Source: Prevotella sp. UBA2456 (GTDB lineage: Bacteria > Bacteroidota > Bacteroidia > Bacteroidales > Bacteroidaceae). From it: a DNA stretch of 25,103 nt. The notes under the pieces are model-generated. The model had not been told where the DNA came from. It worked only from the letters and a program-made list of their open reading frames with translations, and ran no database searches. The position numbers were made by a program, and so were the translations under genes. This document shows positions 1 to 7,417 of this stretch, piece by piece. The DNA lies in contig DDPY01000015.1 in the NCBI GenBank assembly GCA_002342415.1, positions 217,227 through 242,329 on the forward strand. Reading direction: 5' to 3'. Each line of letters begins with the position of its first letter. Position 1 is the stretch's first letter.

Positions 1-721
1 CCTGCATGTGATAACCCGAAATGGAAATCGAGTTGAACTTAGGCATCTTCTGAGAGGTATATTCGAAGATGTCAGCGATGATCTTCATCGAGAATGCGGG
101 GGGATAGATATAGGTGTTGCGCACCATGAACTCCTTCAGGATGTCGTTCTGGATGGTTCCTGCCATCTCTTCCAACTTTGCCCCCTGCTCCAGACCGGCC
201 ACGATATAGAAGGCGAGGATAGGCAGCACGGCACCGTTCATGGTCATCGAGACCGACATCTTGTTCAAGGGAATACCCGAGAAGAGCACCTTCATGTTCT
301 CTTCGTTACAGATAGACACGCCAGCCTTACCCACGTCGCCTACCACACGGGCATTGTCGGGGTCGTAACCACGGTGTGTGGGCAGGTCGAAGGCTACAGA
401 AAGTCCCTTCTGACCAGAAGCCAGGTTGCGGCGATAGAATGCATTCGACTCCTCGGCGGTAGAGAATCCGGCATACTGGCGGATAGTCCACGGACGGAAG
501 GGATACATCATCGAATACGGACCACGGAGATAGGGAGGAATACCGGCTGTGAAGTCGAGATGCTCCATATCTTCCAAATCTTCTTTTGTATATACAGGAC
601 GAACCTCGATATGCTCCGGCGTCTTCCAGTTAGCCTCGATATGGTTGTCCTTAATCCACTTGGCACCATCTTGAGCATGAATGCCAGCATAGATATCTAT
701 CTTACTAAAATCTTTTCTCAT
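1..721 (-). CDS. mutB: methylmalonyl-CoA mutase large subunit, N-terminal part (partial)
   Basis: Large, catalytic, B12-binding subunit of methylmalonyl-CoA mutase, which interconverts succinyl-CoA and methylmalonyl-CoA in propionate metabolism. The frame is open from an ATG at 719-721 to the window edge, giving about 240 residues, so the C-terminal cobalamin domain is outside the window. The visible part carries the conserved substrate-tunnel region of the TIM barrel: RGPYSMMYPFRPWTIRQYAGF at about 66-86 (shown here as its key residues R66, Y69, R81, Y83), followed by STAEESN and by FDLPTHRGYDPD at about 111-122. It starts 4 bp after the mutA stop, so the two subunits are surely co-transcribed. 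Seen: motifs and spacing. Known: family function. No other family fits. Confidence 0.96.
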   Translation of the reverse strand, partial: MRKDFSKIDIYAGIHAQDGAKWIKDNHIEANWKTPEHIEVRPVYTKEDLEDMEHLDFTAGIPPYLRGPYSMMYPFRPWTIRQYAGFSTAEESNAFYRRNLASGQKGLSVAFDLPTHRGYDPDNARVVGDVGKAGVSICNEENMKVLFSGIPLNKMSVSMTMNGAVLPILAFYIVAGLEQGAKLEEMAGTIQNDILKEFMVRNTYIYPPAFSMKIIADIFEYTSQKMPKFNSISISGYHMQ

Positions 722-725
722 AACT

Positions 726-2588
726 TTAAATACCTAATTTAGCATTATACTCTTTGAGGGTTTCCAATACGTTGCAACGAACATGGATGAAGTTCTCGAT
801 GCCGGCAGCCTTCAGGTCGTCCATGCAGGCAGGAGCACCGGCTACAACGAACATCGCACGGCCATTCAAATACTTGAAGGCAGGGATGGCATACTCAGCA
901 TACTCGTCGTCGCTGGAGCAGATAACCACGATGTCGGCCTTAGCCTCGAGCGCAGCATCCACACCCTCCTCGACGGTCTTGAAGCCGAGGTTGTCGATGA
1001 CCTTATATCCGGCACAGGCGAGGAAGTTGCAGGAGAACTGAGCACGAGCCTGACGCATGGCCAGATTGCCGATGGTCAGCATGAAGGCGGTAGGCACCTT
1101 CGTCTCTTCCGTATGGATGCGCAGGTCTTCGAAGTCGGCAGCCAGACGGGTGCTCTCCAGTTTCTTGAACGAAGCCTCGCACTGGTGCTCACCACCCTGA
1201 TGGCAACCACAGCCGCAGCCGCTCTGTGCGCGCTTGCCCTCGCTCTTCTCGGTGAAGTTGGGGAACTGGTTGGTGCCGAGGATAAACTCCTTGCGCTTGG
1301 CGGCGTCGCCGTGACGCTTCACATTGGTAGCATTGATGTCGTCCTGCACGAGCCCCTTCTTGACAGCCTCGAGGAATCCGCCCTCTTCCTCCATCTTGAG
1401 GAAGATTTTCCAAGCCTCATGAGCCAGTGCATCCGTCAGGTGCTCGATATAGTAAGAACCGGCCGAGGGGTCGACGATACGGTCGAAATGGCTCTCCTCC
1501 TTAATCAGCAGCTGCTGGTTGCGGGCGATACGCTCCGAGAAGTCGGTAGCCTGCTCGTAAGGAGCATCGAACGGAGTCACCACCATCGAGTGAACGCCAC
1601 CGAGGGCAGCCGACATGGCCTCCGTCTGCGAACGGAGCAGGTTGACATAGGAGTCGAAGACCGTCTGGTTATAGGTGGAAGTAGAGGCATTGATAATCAT
1701 TTTGCAGGCACAGTCGCACTTCGGCTCATACTGCTTCACAATCTGTGCCCACAGCAGACGGGCGGCGCGGAACTTGGCAATCTCCATGAAGTAGTTCTCC
1801 GAGATGCCCATATAGAACTTGATGCTCTTGGCGGCAATATCCACATCGACACCGGCATCGACCAGCTGCTGCAAATATTCGTTACCCCAGCTGAGCGCAT
1901 AGCCCAACTCCTGTACGATATAGGCACCGGCATTGTTGAGCGTGTCGGAGTGTACCATGACGCAACGCAGGTTGGGATAGTCCTTCAGCGTCTCCACCAT
2001 CTTAGGCAACTGAGCCAGCATCGGCGTGGTGTCCTTGCCTTTCTGCAGCATCTTGTCGATGGGGTCGAAACCTACACCACCCACAATCTTCTCCTTGTCG
2101 TAGCCCATCTTCTCGAAATACTTCACGAGAATCTCAGCCAGCTCCACGGCATGACGGGGACAGGTGCGATAGCTGACCTCCACGATATCCAGACGGATAT
2201 CCTTCAGCAGCGTCTCGATGAACTCAGGGCTCACCCTGTCACCGCCAAAGCGGAAGCCGACGGAGTCGACACCCTTGTTCAGGATGTCGAGCGCCTTCTT
2301 GTTGGCCTCTACGGGGTCATCAACTTTGATGTTCTGACGGACATACCATTCGTTCGAGTCCTTCTTGTTACCACGAACGAATGGGAACTCGCCCGGCAGG
2401 GCATCGGGTGTTTTCAGGTTCGCCAAGTCCTCTCGGCGATAGAAAGGCTGCACATTGAAGCCTTCGTTGGTTCTCCACACGAGTCGTTTCTGGAAGTCGG
2501 CACCCTTGAGGTCCACTTCAATCTTGTCCAACCACTCCTGAGTGGTAGGCGCCTGAAACTCGGTGAAGAGTTTTTCTTTGTTTGCCAT
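726..2588 (-). CDS. mutA: methylmalonyl-CoA mutase small subunit
   Basis: Small, non-catalytic subunit of heterodimeric methylmalonyl-CoA mutase; 620 residues, the usual size. A TIM-barrel domain fills about residues 20-440 and a degenerate B12-fold domain about 500-620. The DxHxxG cobalamin motif expected in the large subunit is absent here (about residues 518-530 read FSCNFLACAGYKV), as is normal for this subunit. Between the domains, at 458-470, lies a Cys/His-rich stretch (C458, C460, C462, H463, H468, C470), and another cysteine group CDCAC sits at 291-295. The ATG at 2586-2588 follows a Bacteroidetes promoter by about 45 nt. It is the first gene of a mutA-mutB operon. The cysteine-rich linker could bind a metal, but that is inference. 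Confidence 0.97.
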   Translation of the reverse strand: MANKEKLFTEFQAPTTQEWLDKIEVDLKGADFQKRLVWRTNEGFNVQPFYRREDLANLKTPDALPGEFPFVRGNKKDSNEWYVRQNIKVDDPVEANKKALDILNKGVDSVGFRFGGDRVSPEFIETLLKDIRLDIVEVSYRTCPRHAVELAEILVKYFEKMGYDKEKIVGGVGFDPIDKMLQKGKDTTPMLAQLPKMVETLKDYPNLRCVMVHSDTLNNAGAYIVQELGYALSWGNEYLQQLVDAGVDVDIAAKSIKFYMGISENYFMEIAKFRAARLLWAQIVKQYEPKCDCACKMIINASTSTYNQTVFDSYVNLLRSQTEAMSAALGGVHSMVVTPFDAPYEQATDFSERIARNQQLLIKEESHFDRIVDPSAGSYYIEHLTDALAHEAWKIFLKMEEEGGFLEAVKKGLVQDDINATNVKRHGDAAKRKEFILGTNQFPNFTEKSEGKRAQSGCGCGCHQGGEHQCEASFKKLESTRLAADFEDLRIHTEETKVPTAFMLTIGNLAMRQARAQFSCNFLACAGYKVIDNLGFKTVEEGVDAALEAKADIVVICSSDDEYAEYAIPAFKYLNGRAMFVVAGAPACMDDLKAAGIENFIHVRCNVLETLKEYNAKLGI

Positions 2589-2640
2589 AAGAATATAAAA
2601 CGTTTTGTATTATTATATAAGTAAAGTATTTACTAGCCCA

Positions 2641-2648
2641 CAAAGGTA
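2641..2648 (-). promoter_or_regulatory. -7 promoter element of mutAB
   Basis: On the minus strand this reads TACCTTTG, a full match to the Bacteroidetes -7 consensus TAnnTTTG. A TTCG lies 20 bp upstream at the place of the -33 element, a partial match. Transcription should start near 2634, giving a leader of about 45 nt before mutA. Confidence 0.7.
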
Positions 2649-2713
2649 ATAACTTATTTTCGAACGGACGAACTTTTTAATATTTATTTCATCTTTATGC
2701 AACGCAGGCGGAA

Positions 2714-3643
2714 TCACTCTTGGCTCGTTCTCCTATAAAGATAGGCAACCGCAGCCCCGGACAGATTGTGCCACACACTGAATATGGCACCAGGAATAGT
2801 GGCCAACGGATAGGCAGCAAAGTGAATGGTTGCCAGACTGCTTGCCAGTCCAGAATTCTGCATTCCCACCTCAATGGATATGGCACGAATCTTCGCATCC
2901 GAGAGCCCCAGCAGCCGACCTATCAGATAGCCCAGACTCAGTCCGCAGATGTTATGCAGCATCACCACCAGCACGATGATGAGTCCCCCCGCCAACAGTT
3001 TGTCGGCATTGGCCGCAATCACGATGGAAACGATGAAGGCGATGGCTACCGACGAGAAAGCCGGGAGATAGTCGGTGGCTTCCTCGGTGAACTTAGGCCA
3101 GAACCACTTTACCAGCAGTCCCAGCACGATAGGTACTATCACCACCCAGAGAATGCTCAAAAACATGCTTGCCACATCTACCTGAATACTTTTTCCTGCC
3201 AGCCCCCATGTCAGCAAAGGGGTAAGCAGCGGAGCCAGCAGTGTCGACACGCCCGTCATGCCTACAGACAGGGCCAAGTCACCCTTGGCCAGATAGGTGA
3301 TCACGTTGGAGGCAGTACCTCCCGGACAGCAGCCCACCAGCACCACACCGAGCATCAACGCCTCGTCAAGCTGGAACAGCCGGGCCAATGCCCAAGCCAA
3401 CAGCGGCATAATGGTAAACTGTGCCACACAACCGATTAACACGTCCTTTGGACGGCTGAACACAATGCGGAAGTCCCGCAGGTTTAGCGCCAGTCCCATA
3501 CCAAACATCACCACTCCAAGCAAGTAGTTGATGGCAGTGGGGCGCACCAGTTGAAAGACACGGGGAAAGGCCAGCGCCAGCAGTGCGGCAGCAAGCACCA
3601 GCAGAGCCATATACTTAGAGATGTAGTTACATATTCTTTTCAT
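2714..3643 (-). CDS. bile acid:sodium symporter (BASS) family transporter
   Basis: Inner-membrane transporter of the BASS family, 309 residues, which is typical. About nine to ten hydrophobic segments cover the whole chain (for example 12-27, 40-54, 67-90, 96-105, 126-147, 157-180, 197-211, 217-240, 277-300). The two family signature stretches are present: GCCPGGTASN at 104-113 and EVGMQNSG at 258-265, which in this fold line the crossover helices and ion sites. Bacterial members carry Na+-coupled organic acids such as bile acids, pantothenate or 2-keto acids; the substrate cannot be read from the sequence. It stands alone: the downstream mutA has its own promoter, and a promoter with a long leader lies upstream. 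Confidence 0.92.
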   Translation of the reverse strand: MKRICNYISKYMALLVLAAALLALAFPRVFQLVRPTAINYLLGVVMFGMGLALNLRDFRIVFSRPKDVLIGCVAQFTIMPLLAWALARLFQLDEALMLGVVLVGCCPGGTASNVITYLAKGDLALSVGMTGVSTLLAPLLTPLLTWGLAGKSIQVDVASMFLSILWVVIVPIVLGLLVKWFWPKFTEEATDYLPAFSSVAIAFIVSIVIAANADKLLAGGLIIVLVVMLHNICGLSLGYLIGRLLGLSDAKIRAISIEVGMQNSGLASSLATIHFAAYPLATIPGAIFSVWHNLSGAAVAYLYRRTSQE

Positions 3644-3684
3644 CTTTACAACAAAAAATTATAAAAGCACATTCAACAATAACA

Positions 3685-3783
3685 CTATAACAACAGATAC
3701 ACGATCGTACAGCAGATAACGGCCACTGGAAACAGTCCCAGCCGGAACCAAGCCGCAACGATGCCTGCAAGCAGGGCAAGAAT
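3685..3783 (-). other. possible 32-residue membrane peptide or gene remnant in the BASS leader
   Basis: On the minus strand a frame bounded by TAA (3784-3786) and TAG (3685-3687) encodes 32 residues that look like a small membrane protein: LALLAGIVAAWF, then RLGLF, then PVAVICCTIVYLLL. The only possible first codons are ATT (3781-3783) or later GTG codons, so a normal start is missing. A short ATG frame lies just upstream in another phase. It may be a small gene with a rare start, a frameshifted remnant, or chance. It lies inside the predicted transcribed leader of the BASS gene. Confidence 0.3.
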
Positions 3784-3800
3784 TTACTGCTTACGGGCAG

Positions 3801-3830
3801 CAAAATTACACATTTTTCATCAGAAAACAA
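3801..3830 (-). promoter_or_regulatory. promoter of the BASS transporter gene
   Basis: The minus strand shows TTG (3828-3830), a 19-bp spacer, and TAATTTTG (3801-3808), matching the Bacteroidetes -33/-7 pattern. Transcription would start near 3794, leaving a leader of about 150 nt before the ATG at 3643. Confidence 0.65.
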
Positions 3831-3942
3831 CAAAAATAACAAACATTCACTTCTATAAAGCCCAAAAGTGTGTTTATTCGAGATTATCATAAACATTCCT
3901 AAATAATGAGGCCAATATTACGAAAAATCCGATAGAAATGAG

Positions 3943-3950
3943 TACCTTTG
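3943..3950 (+). promoter_or_regulatory. -7 promoter element of the DUF4250 cassette
   Basis: TACCTTTG on the plus strand matches TAnnTTTG. The -33 region is weak (TTACG about 22 bp upstream). The predicted start near 3957 leaves about 21 nt before the ATG at 3978, and it shows that the TTG at 3948, which would extend the gene, lies inside the promoter. Confidence 0.65.
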
Positions 3951-3977
3951 CTCGCCAATTTAATAAGATTTAGTGAA

Positions 3978-4178
3978 ATGGACTATCTTCCTAACGACCC
4001 AGCGATATTAGTTTCGAGCGTCAACATGCTTTTGAGAGACGAAGAGTTTGACAGTCTCGAATCACTGTGCTATGCCTTTAGCAGAGATCCCAAGGAGATA
4101 AAGGATTACCTGCATGACAAAGGATTTGTCTGGAGTGAGCAACAGAAACAATTCAGACCGACAGGTTACGACGCATGA
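3978..4178 (+). CDS. DUF4250 domain-containing small protein
   Basis: A 66-residue protein of the DUF4250 family; its function is unknown. The pattern is typical of the family: an N-terminal MDYLPNDPAILVSSVN, then LRDEEFDSLESLC, and a second half (about 36-60) that resembles a small helix-turn-helix fold with KEIKDYLHDKGF. The ATG at 3978 is chosen because an in-frame TTG at 3948 overlaps the -7 promoter box. Its stop overlaps the next ATG (ATGA at 4175-4178), so the two genes are translationally coupled. There is no signal peptide or membrane segment, so it should be cytoplasmic. Confidence 0.8.
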   Translation: MDYLPNDPAILVSSVNMLLRDEEFDSLESLCYAFSRDPKEIKDYLHDKGFVWSEQQKQFRPTGYDA

Positions 4179-4423
4179 TTACTAAGGACAGCATAGAGAC
4201 TGCATATAGCTTTCTGCATCAGAAGCGCAATGTCTATATTCATTCTTCGCTTGACTGGCAGAAGGATGATATAGAGTATGCCATAGCTTCCTATGTTGAT
4301 GACATGAGCCAAGAATTGTACGATACTATAGCCGATGGAAGGACAGACTTCCTCAGAGACCACAAAAGGTTTCAGGAGGACATAACACAGGCAGTTGAAC
4401 GATTAGAAGAAATGCTGTCATGA
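4175..4423 (+). CDS. small hypothetical protein coupled to DUF4250
   Basis: An 82-residue acidic, helical protein with no signal peptide or membrane segment. I do not recognise its family. Visible features are an N-terminal helix (about 4-17), SSLDWQKDDIEYAIASYVDDMSQELYDTI at about 24-52 (key residues W28, D31, D32, Y35), and a C-terminal amphipathic helix around FQEDITQAVERLEEML. It begins within the stop codon of the DUF4250 gene (ATGA overlap), so the two are probably made together and may act together. A real gene is likely because of the overlap, the shared promoter and the balanced composition. Confidence 0.7.
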   Translation: MITKDSIETAYSFLHQKRNVYIHSSLDWQKDDIEYAIASYVDDMSQELYDTIADGRTDFLRDHKRFQEDITQAVERLEEMLS

Positions 4424-4479
4424 ACAACGGTGAAAGCTACAACATATTTGCTGTATTTGGGAAGCAGTACAGATAGGGC

Positions 4480-4609
4480 GTTCAGACCACCCCTAACCCC
4501 TCCTAACTTAGGAGGGGAATTAGATACTTTGCACGCCATCATTTATCCTGTGCCTACGGCAGTAATCATTTCCCCTCCTAAGTTAGGAGGGGTTAGGGGT
4601 GGTCTGAAC
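4480..4609. repeat. 130-bp element with 40-bp perfect inverted repeats, each containing a palindrome
   Basis: The arms 4480-4519 and 4570-4609 are exact reverse complements over 40 bp, separated by 50 bp. Each arm also contains its own near-perfect palindrome (4497-4517 and 4572-4592: ten-base arms CCCCTCCTAA / TTAGGAGGGG around one base). This can fold either as one long hairpin or as two small ones. It sits between a plus-strand gene end (4423) and the tRNA and resembles a small non-autonomous mobile element or a REP/BIME-like repeat. It could also end transcription of the DUF4250 cassette. An apparent 64-codon frame across it is explained by the repeat. Confidence 0.85.
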
Positions 4610-4669
4610 AAACGCGAAGGGTAGAAAACTCAGTTAGGAATAAATCAGCGGGTTTCTAATCTATGTAAG

Positions 4670-4757
4670 CGGAGAGAACAGGATTCGAACCTGCGAACCG
4701 GTTTTGCCGGTTACACGCTTTCCAGGCGTGCCTCTTCAACCACTCGAGCACCTCTCC
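4670..4757 (-). tRNA. tRNA-Ser (anticodon GGA)
   Basis: A complete 88-nt class II tRNA on the minus strand. The acceptor stem pairs GGAGAGG with TCTCTCC, leaving G as discriminator base, as expected for serine. The D-arm, a 5-bp anticodon stem (CACGC/GCGTG) with loop CTGGAAA giving anticodon GGA, a long variable arm (ACCGG/CCGGT type hairpin) and the T-arm with GGTTCGAATCC are all present. The 3' CCA is not encoded. It has its own -7 promoter box directly upstream. Confidence 0.97.
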
Positions 4758-4774
4758 TTTTTCGTTTGCGGGTG

Positions 4775-4782
4775 CAAAGGTA
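4775..4782 (-). promoter_or_regulatory. -7 promoter element of tRNA-Ser
   Basis: TACCTTTG on the minus strand, 17 bp before the tRNA 5' end. The place of the -33 element is occupied by period-7 repeats (4793-4813), and no clear TTG is seen there. Confidence 0.6.
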
Positions 4783-4792
4783 CTATTTTTAA

Positions 4793-4813
4793 TTGAGAGT
4801 TGAGAGTTGAGTA
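4793..4813 (-). repeat. three-unit heptanucleotide repeat upstream of tRNA-Ser
   Basis: Three units of 7 bp; read toward the tRNA they are of the TCAACTC type (two units CTCTCAA, one degenerate). It belongs to the same family as the tracts at 13751, 15504, 20730, 23051, 23731 and 24239. Confidence 0.7.
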
Positions 4814-4841
4814 TAGATAGTTTTCTTGATTTTAACAATCT

Positions 4842-5648
4842 TTATCTTTTTAGTACACCAAAGACCCGGATGACATTGTCGCTGGTGATGCGGCCAATCT
4901 CTTCTTCGCTGACTTGATAGGCCTCGGCGAGACGGGTGATGACATGACGAATGTAGGCAGACTCGTTACGTTTTCCCCTCATCGGTACTGGTGCCATATA
5001 GGGAGCATCAGTCTCCAAAACGATACGATGGAGAGGCACACTGGCTGGCAGTACCTCGGGCAGATGGGACTTCTTAAAGGTTAGCACGCCCCCGATGCCC
5101 AGAACAAACTGGGGAAACTCCAGCAACTGGCGCGCCTCTTGCTCATTGCCCGTAAAACAATGGAATACCCCACCCGGCAGGTCGGCAGCATATTTCTTCA
5201 ATATGGCAACGAGTTCGTTCTGCGCCTTGCGACAGTGTATCATCAGGGGCAACCGAGTCTCCACCGACCATTGCACCTGCCGTTCAAAGGCTTCCAGCTG
5301 CTCCTGCTCAAACTCGCGCGACCAATAGAAGTCCAGCCCGACCTCGCCAATAGCAATAGGAGCGACCTCTTCCCTCCCCTCCTTCATGGGACAAGAGAGC
5401 ATCGGTCGTATGTAGTCTAAGACATCGCGCCAATCGCTTCGGACTTCCTCAGGATGGAGCCCAAGCATAGGATAACAATAGCCAGGATAACGACGGCATA
5501 CATCCAGAACACTCTGACAGGAAGCAAGGTCGATGGCTGGCAGAAAGACAGCCGAACAGCCCGCCTCTCTGGCCCGTTGTACCACAAGTTCGCGGTCTTC
5601 ATTAAATTCCTCGCCATCGAGGTGGCAGTGGGTATCGATATAGTTCAC
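4842..5648 (-). CDS. tatD: TatD family hydrolase (metal-dependent DNase)
   Basis: TatD-type TIM-barrel metallohydrolase of 268 residues, normal length; family members are 3'-5' DNases or related hydrolases in the cytoplasm. The metal ligands are visible: H7 and H9 in DTHCHLD, E102 in GEVGLDFYW, H138 in MIHCRKA, H163 in HCFTGN and D214 in ETDAPYMAP. It is the last gene of a tonB / polyprenyl synthase / tatD operon, 26 bp after the preceding stop. The ATG at 5648 leads directly into the first metal motif, so the start is secure. Confidence 0.95.
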   Translation of the reverse strand: MNYIDTHCHLDGEEFNEDRELVVQRAREAGCSAVFLPAIDLASCQSVLDVCRRYPGYCYPMLGLHPEEVRSDWRDVLDYIRPMLSCPMKEGREEVAPIAIGEVGLDFYWSREFEQEQLEAFERQVQWSVETRLPLMIHCRKAQNELVAILKKYAADLPGGVFHCFTGNEQEARQLLEFPQFVLGIGGVLTFKKSHLPEVLPASVPLHRIVLETDAPYMAPVPMRGKRNESAYIRHVITRLAEAYQVSEEEIGRITSDNVIRVFGVLKR

Positions 5649-5674
5649 TTGACTGTATAGAGTTGAATGTGGTG

Positions 5675-6649
5675 CTATTTGTTGCGATGAAGCATGTCGT
5701 CCATATAGTCGCGGAGTGCCTGCTTGCTACTGTCAGGGACAGCCACTTCGTCGAGTGTCTGCCGTGCCTGGTCAAAGTAGTAATTGATTTTCTGTTCGCA
5801 GAGCTGGCGGATGCCAATCTCGTCGTACAGTTGGGTGACAGCCTTCACTTTCTCCTGCCTATCGAAGTCGACAGCTGTTATCCAACGCTCTAGTTCGGCT
5901 CGCTGACGGGCATTGGCAAGCTGGACAGCATTGATGAGCATATAGGTCTTTTTGTTTGATGTGATATCGCCACCAATCGTCTTGCCAAAGACCTTCGGAT
6001 CACCATAGACATCGAGTAGGTCGTCCTGTAGCTGGAAGGCCAGTCCGAGTTGCTCGCCCACCTTGTAAAGTCGCTCTACATCCTCCTGTGGGGCATCGGC
6101 CAGGATGGCTCCCATCTTCAGTGCACAGGCCAGCAATACGGAAGTCTTCAGACGTATCATCTCGATATACTCGTCTTCAGTAACATCGTTCCGATTCTCA
6201 AAAGTCATGTCATACTCCTGTCCTTCGCCAATCTCGAGGGCTGTGACCGTAAAGAGGTCGAGCACCTCGCGCAACTTCTCCGCAGGGACCTGGGCCACGC
6301 GCTGATAGGCGAGCACCAGCATGGAGTCGCCCGAGAGAATAGCCTTGTTAGCATCCCAGCGACGGTGTACGGTGGCATGGCCGCGCCGCATGTCGGCATT
6401 GTCCATCAGGTCATCATGCAGGAGAGTATAGTTATGATAGGTCTCCAGTCCGATGGCTGGCATCAGGATGTCCTCGGGATGCTCTCGCCAGAGGTTATAG
6501 CTCAGCAGCATCAGCACGGGACGGATGCGCTTGCCTCCGAGGGAAAGCACATATTGCACGGGCTCATATAGCGAGAAGGGTTTGCGGTCGTAAGTCTGAC
6601 CGGCAAGAAAGTCATTGACCTGCTGTAGGATGTCGTTGGCAGTTTTCAT
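5675..6649 (-). CDS. polyprenyl (trans-isoprenyl) diphosphate synthase
   Basis: Condenses isopentenyl diphosphate onto allylic diphosphates to make a linear isoprenoid chain; 324 residues, normal for the family. The first aspartate-rich motif is DDLMD at 79-83 and the second is DDLLD at 209-213, both intact; GGKRIRP at 38-44 and a lysine at K168 (RLKTS) also match. The first motif lacks the two-residue insertion of bacterial farnesyl synthases, and the fifth residue before it is tyrosine (Y74). By the known chain-length rules this suggests a short product (C15-C20), but that is inference. It follows tonB by 41 bp and precedes tatD by 26 bp. Confidence 0.93.
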   Translation of the reverse strand: MKTANDILQQVNDFLAGQTYDRKPFSLYEPVQYVLSLGGKRIRPVLMLLSYNLWREHPEDILMPAIGLETYHNYTLLHDDLMDNADMRRGHATVHRRWDANKAILSGDSMLVLAYQRVAQVPAEKLREVLDLFTVTALEIGEGQEYDMTFENRNDVTEDEYIEMIRLKTSVLLACALKMGAILADAPQEDVERLYKVGEQLGLAFQLQDDLLDVYGDPKVFGKTIGGDITSNKKTYMLINAVQLANARQRAELERWITAVDFDRQEKVKAVTQLYDEIGIRQLCEQKINYYFDQARQTLDEVAVPDSSKQALRDYMDDMLHRNK

Positions 6650-6690
6650 TTTTCTATTGTTTTTTATTATTATTCTTCAAGATACCAATA

Positions 6691-7407
6691 CTACATTTTG
6701 AATACTATCGGGATACACACCTTGGTGCGACAAGGCTGGTCGTTCTGGATGCCGGGCTTCCAGTTGGGCATCATACGAAGCACTCGCATGGCCTCGCGGT
6801 CGCACTCGGCAGACAGCGACTTTGTGATGTTGATTCCCGTGATATGGCCGTCTTTCTCCACATAGAACACGGCTACCACCTTGCCTTGGATATTCCGCTG
6901 GCGGGCACTGTTCGGATAGCGTAGATGCTTAGTCAGCCACTTCATGAACTCAACAGCTCCCCCGGGGAACTGCGGCAAGTCCTCCACAACATGGAAGTTG
7001 AGCGGATTGTCAGGATCGACGCCCATGGGAGCAAGTGACTTGTCCTCATCGAGCGTTTCCTCGAGTTCCTTGAGTAGCGATTCGTCATCCGCGCCCTCCT
7101 GCTCATTTACTTCAGACGGTTCAGGCTGTTGCAGCTCGACATCATCGTCGACCACATGCAACTGTTCGGCCTTCTCTGCCTGCGGCTTTTCCTGCAGTTG
7201 GGCTACTGTCTCCACATTTGACATAGGCACCAGCTCGCTCTCGTGCACCAGTTCGTCAAGGTCGAGCGGGTCGACAGAGGCATCATCCGGCACAGAATTC
7301 CACTCCAGCGACACATAAAGCAATGCCAACACGAGTATCGTGCCCATCAGGAATCCTGTGGTCCGCCGTTGATCGATATCGGCACGTGCCGTCTTCTTCT
7401 GTTCCAT
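6691..7407 (-). CDS. energy transducer TonB
   Basis: TonB passes the proton-motive force from the inner-membrane ExbBD complex to outer-membrane transporters. The protein is 238 residues: a short cytoplasmic start, one membrane anchor at about 18-33, an acidic periplasmic linker (about 40-140, rich in Glu, Gln and Asp rather than Pro-Lys) and a C-terminal TonB domain at about 148-238 with YPNSARQ, GKVVAVFYV and PNWKPG. The start MEQKKTARADIDQRRTT is typical of Bacteroidetes TonB proteins; a longer frame runs upstream but crosses the promoter. The ATG at 7407 is only a few nt from the predicted transcript start. The N-terminal half is less conserved. It is the first gene of an operon with a polyprenyl synthase and tatD. 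Confidence 0.92.
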   Translation of the reverse strand: MEQKKTARADIDQRRTTGFLMGTILVLALLYVSLEWNSVPDDASVDPLDLDELVHESELVPMSNVETVAQLQEKPQAEKAEQLHVVDDDVELQQPEPSEVNEQEGADDESLLKELEETLDEDKSLAPMGVDPDNPLNFHVVEDLPQFPGGAVEFMKWLTKHLRYPNSARQRNIQGKVVAVFYVEKDGHITGINITKSLSAECDREAMRVLRMMPNWKPGIQNDQPCRTKVCIPIVFKM

Positions 7408-7417
7408 AATCGGAGGG

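Larger units (their letters stand above)
3644..3977. other. 334-bp divergent intergenic region
   Basis: This gap between the BASS gene and the DUF4250 gene holds a promoter for each side (3801-3830 minus, 3943-3950 plus). The BASS leader contains a stop-bounded, membrane-like reading frame at 3685-3783 without a normal start codon, listed separately. The rest is A/T-rich with no further gene visible. Confidence 0.7.

Noticed and set aside
8..742. Open frame of 244 codons on the plus strand opposite mutB
   Set aside because: Antisense to a confidently recognised mutase subunit.
783..2624. Long open frame of about 613 codons on the plus strand opposite mutA
   Set aside because: It mirrors the codon pattern of mutA, has no family likeness, and mutA is certain.
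3627..3896. Open frame of 89 codons on the minus strand upstream of the BASS gene
   Set aside because: It crosses the promoter and overlaps the BASS gene; the membrane-like frame at 3685-3783 in another phase is more protein-like.
4430..4624. Open frame of 64 codons on the plus strand
   Set aside because: It is made mostly of the two arms of the 40-bp inverted repeat.
4656..4838. Open frame of 60 codons on the minus strand
   Set aside because: It runs through the tRNA-Ser and the repeat upstream of it.
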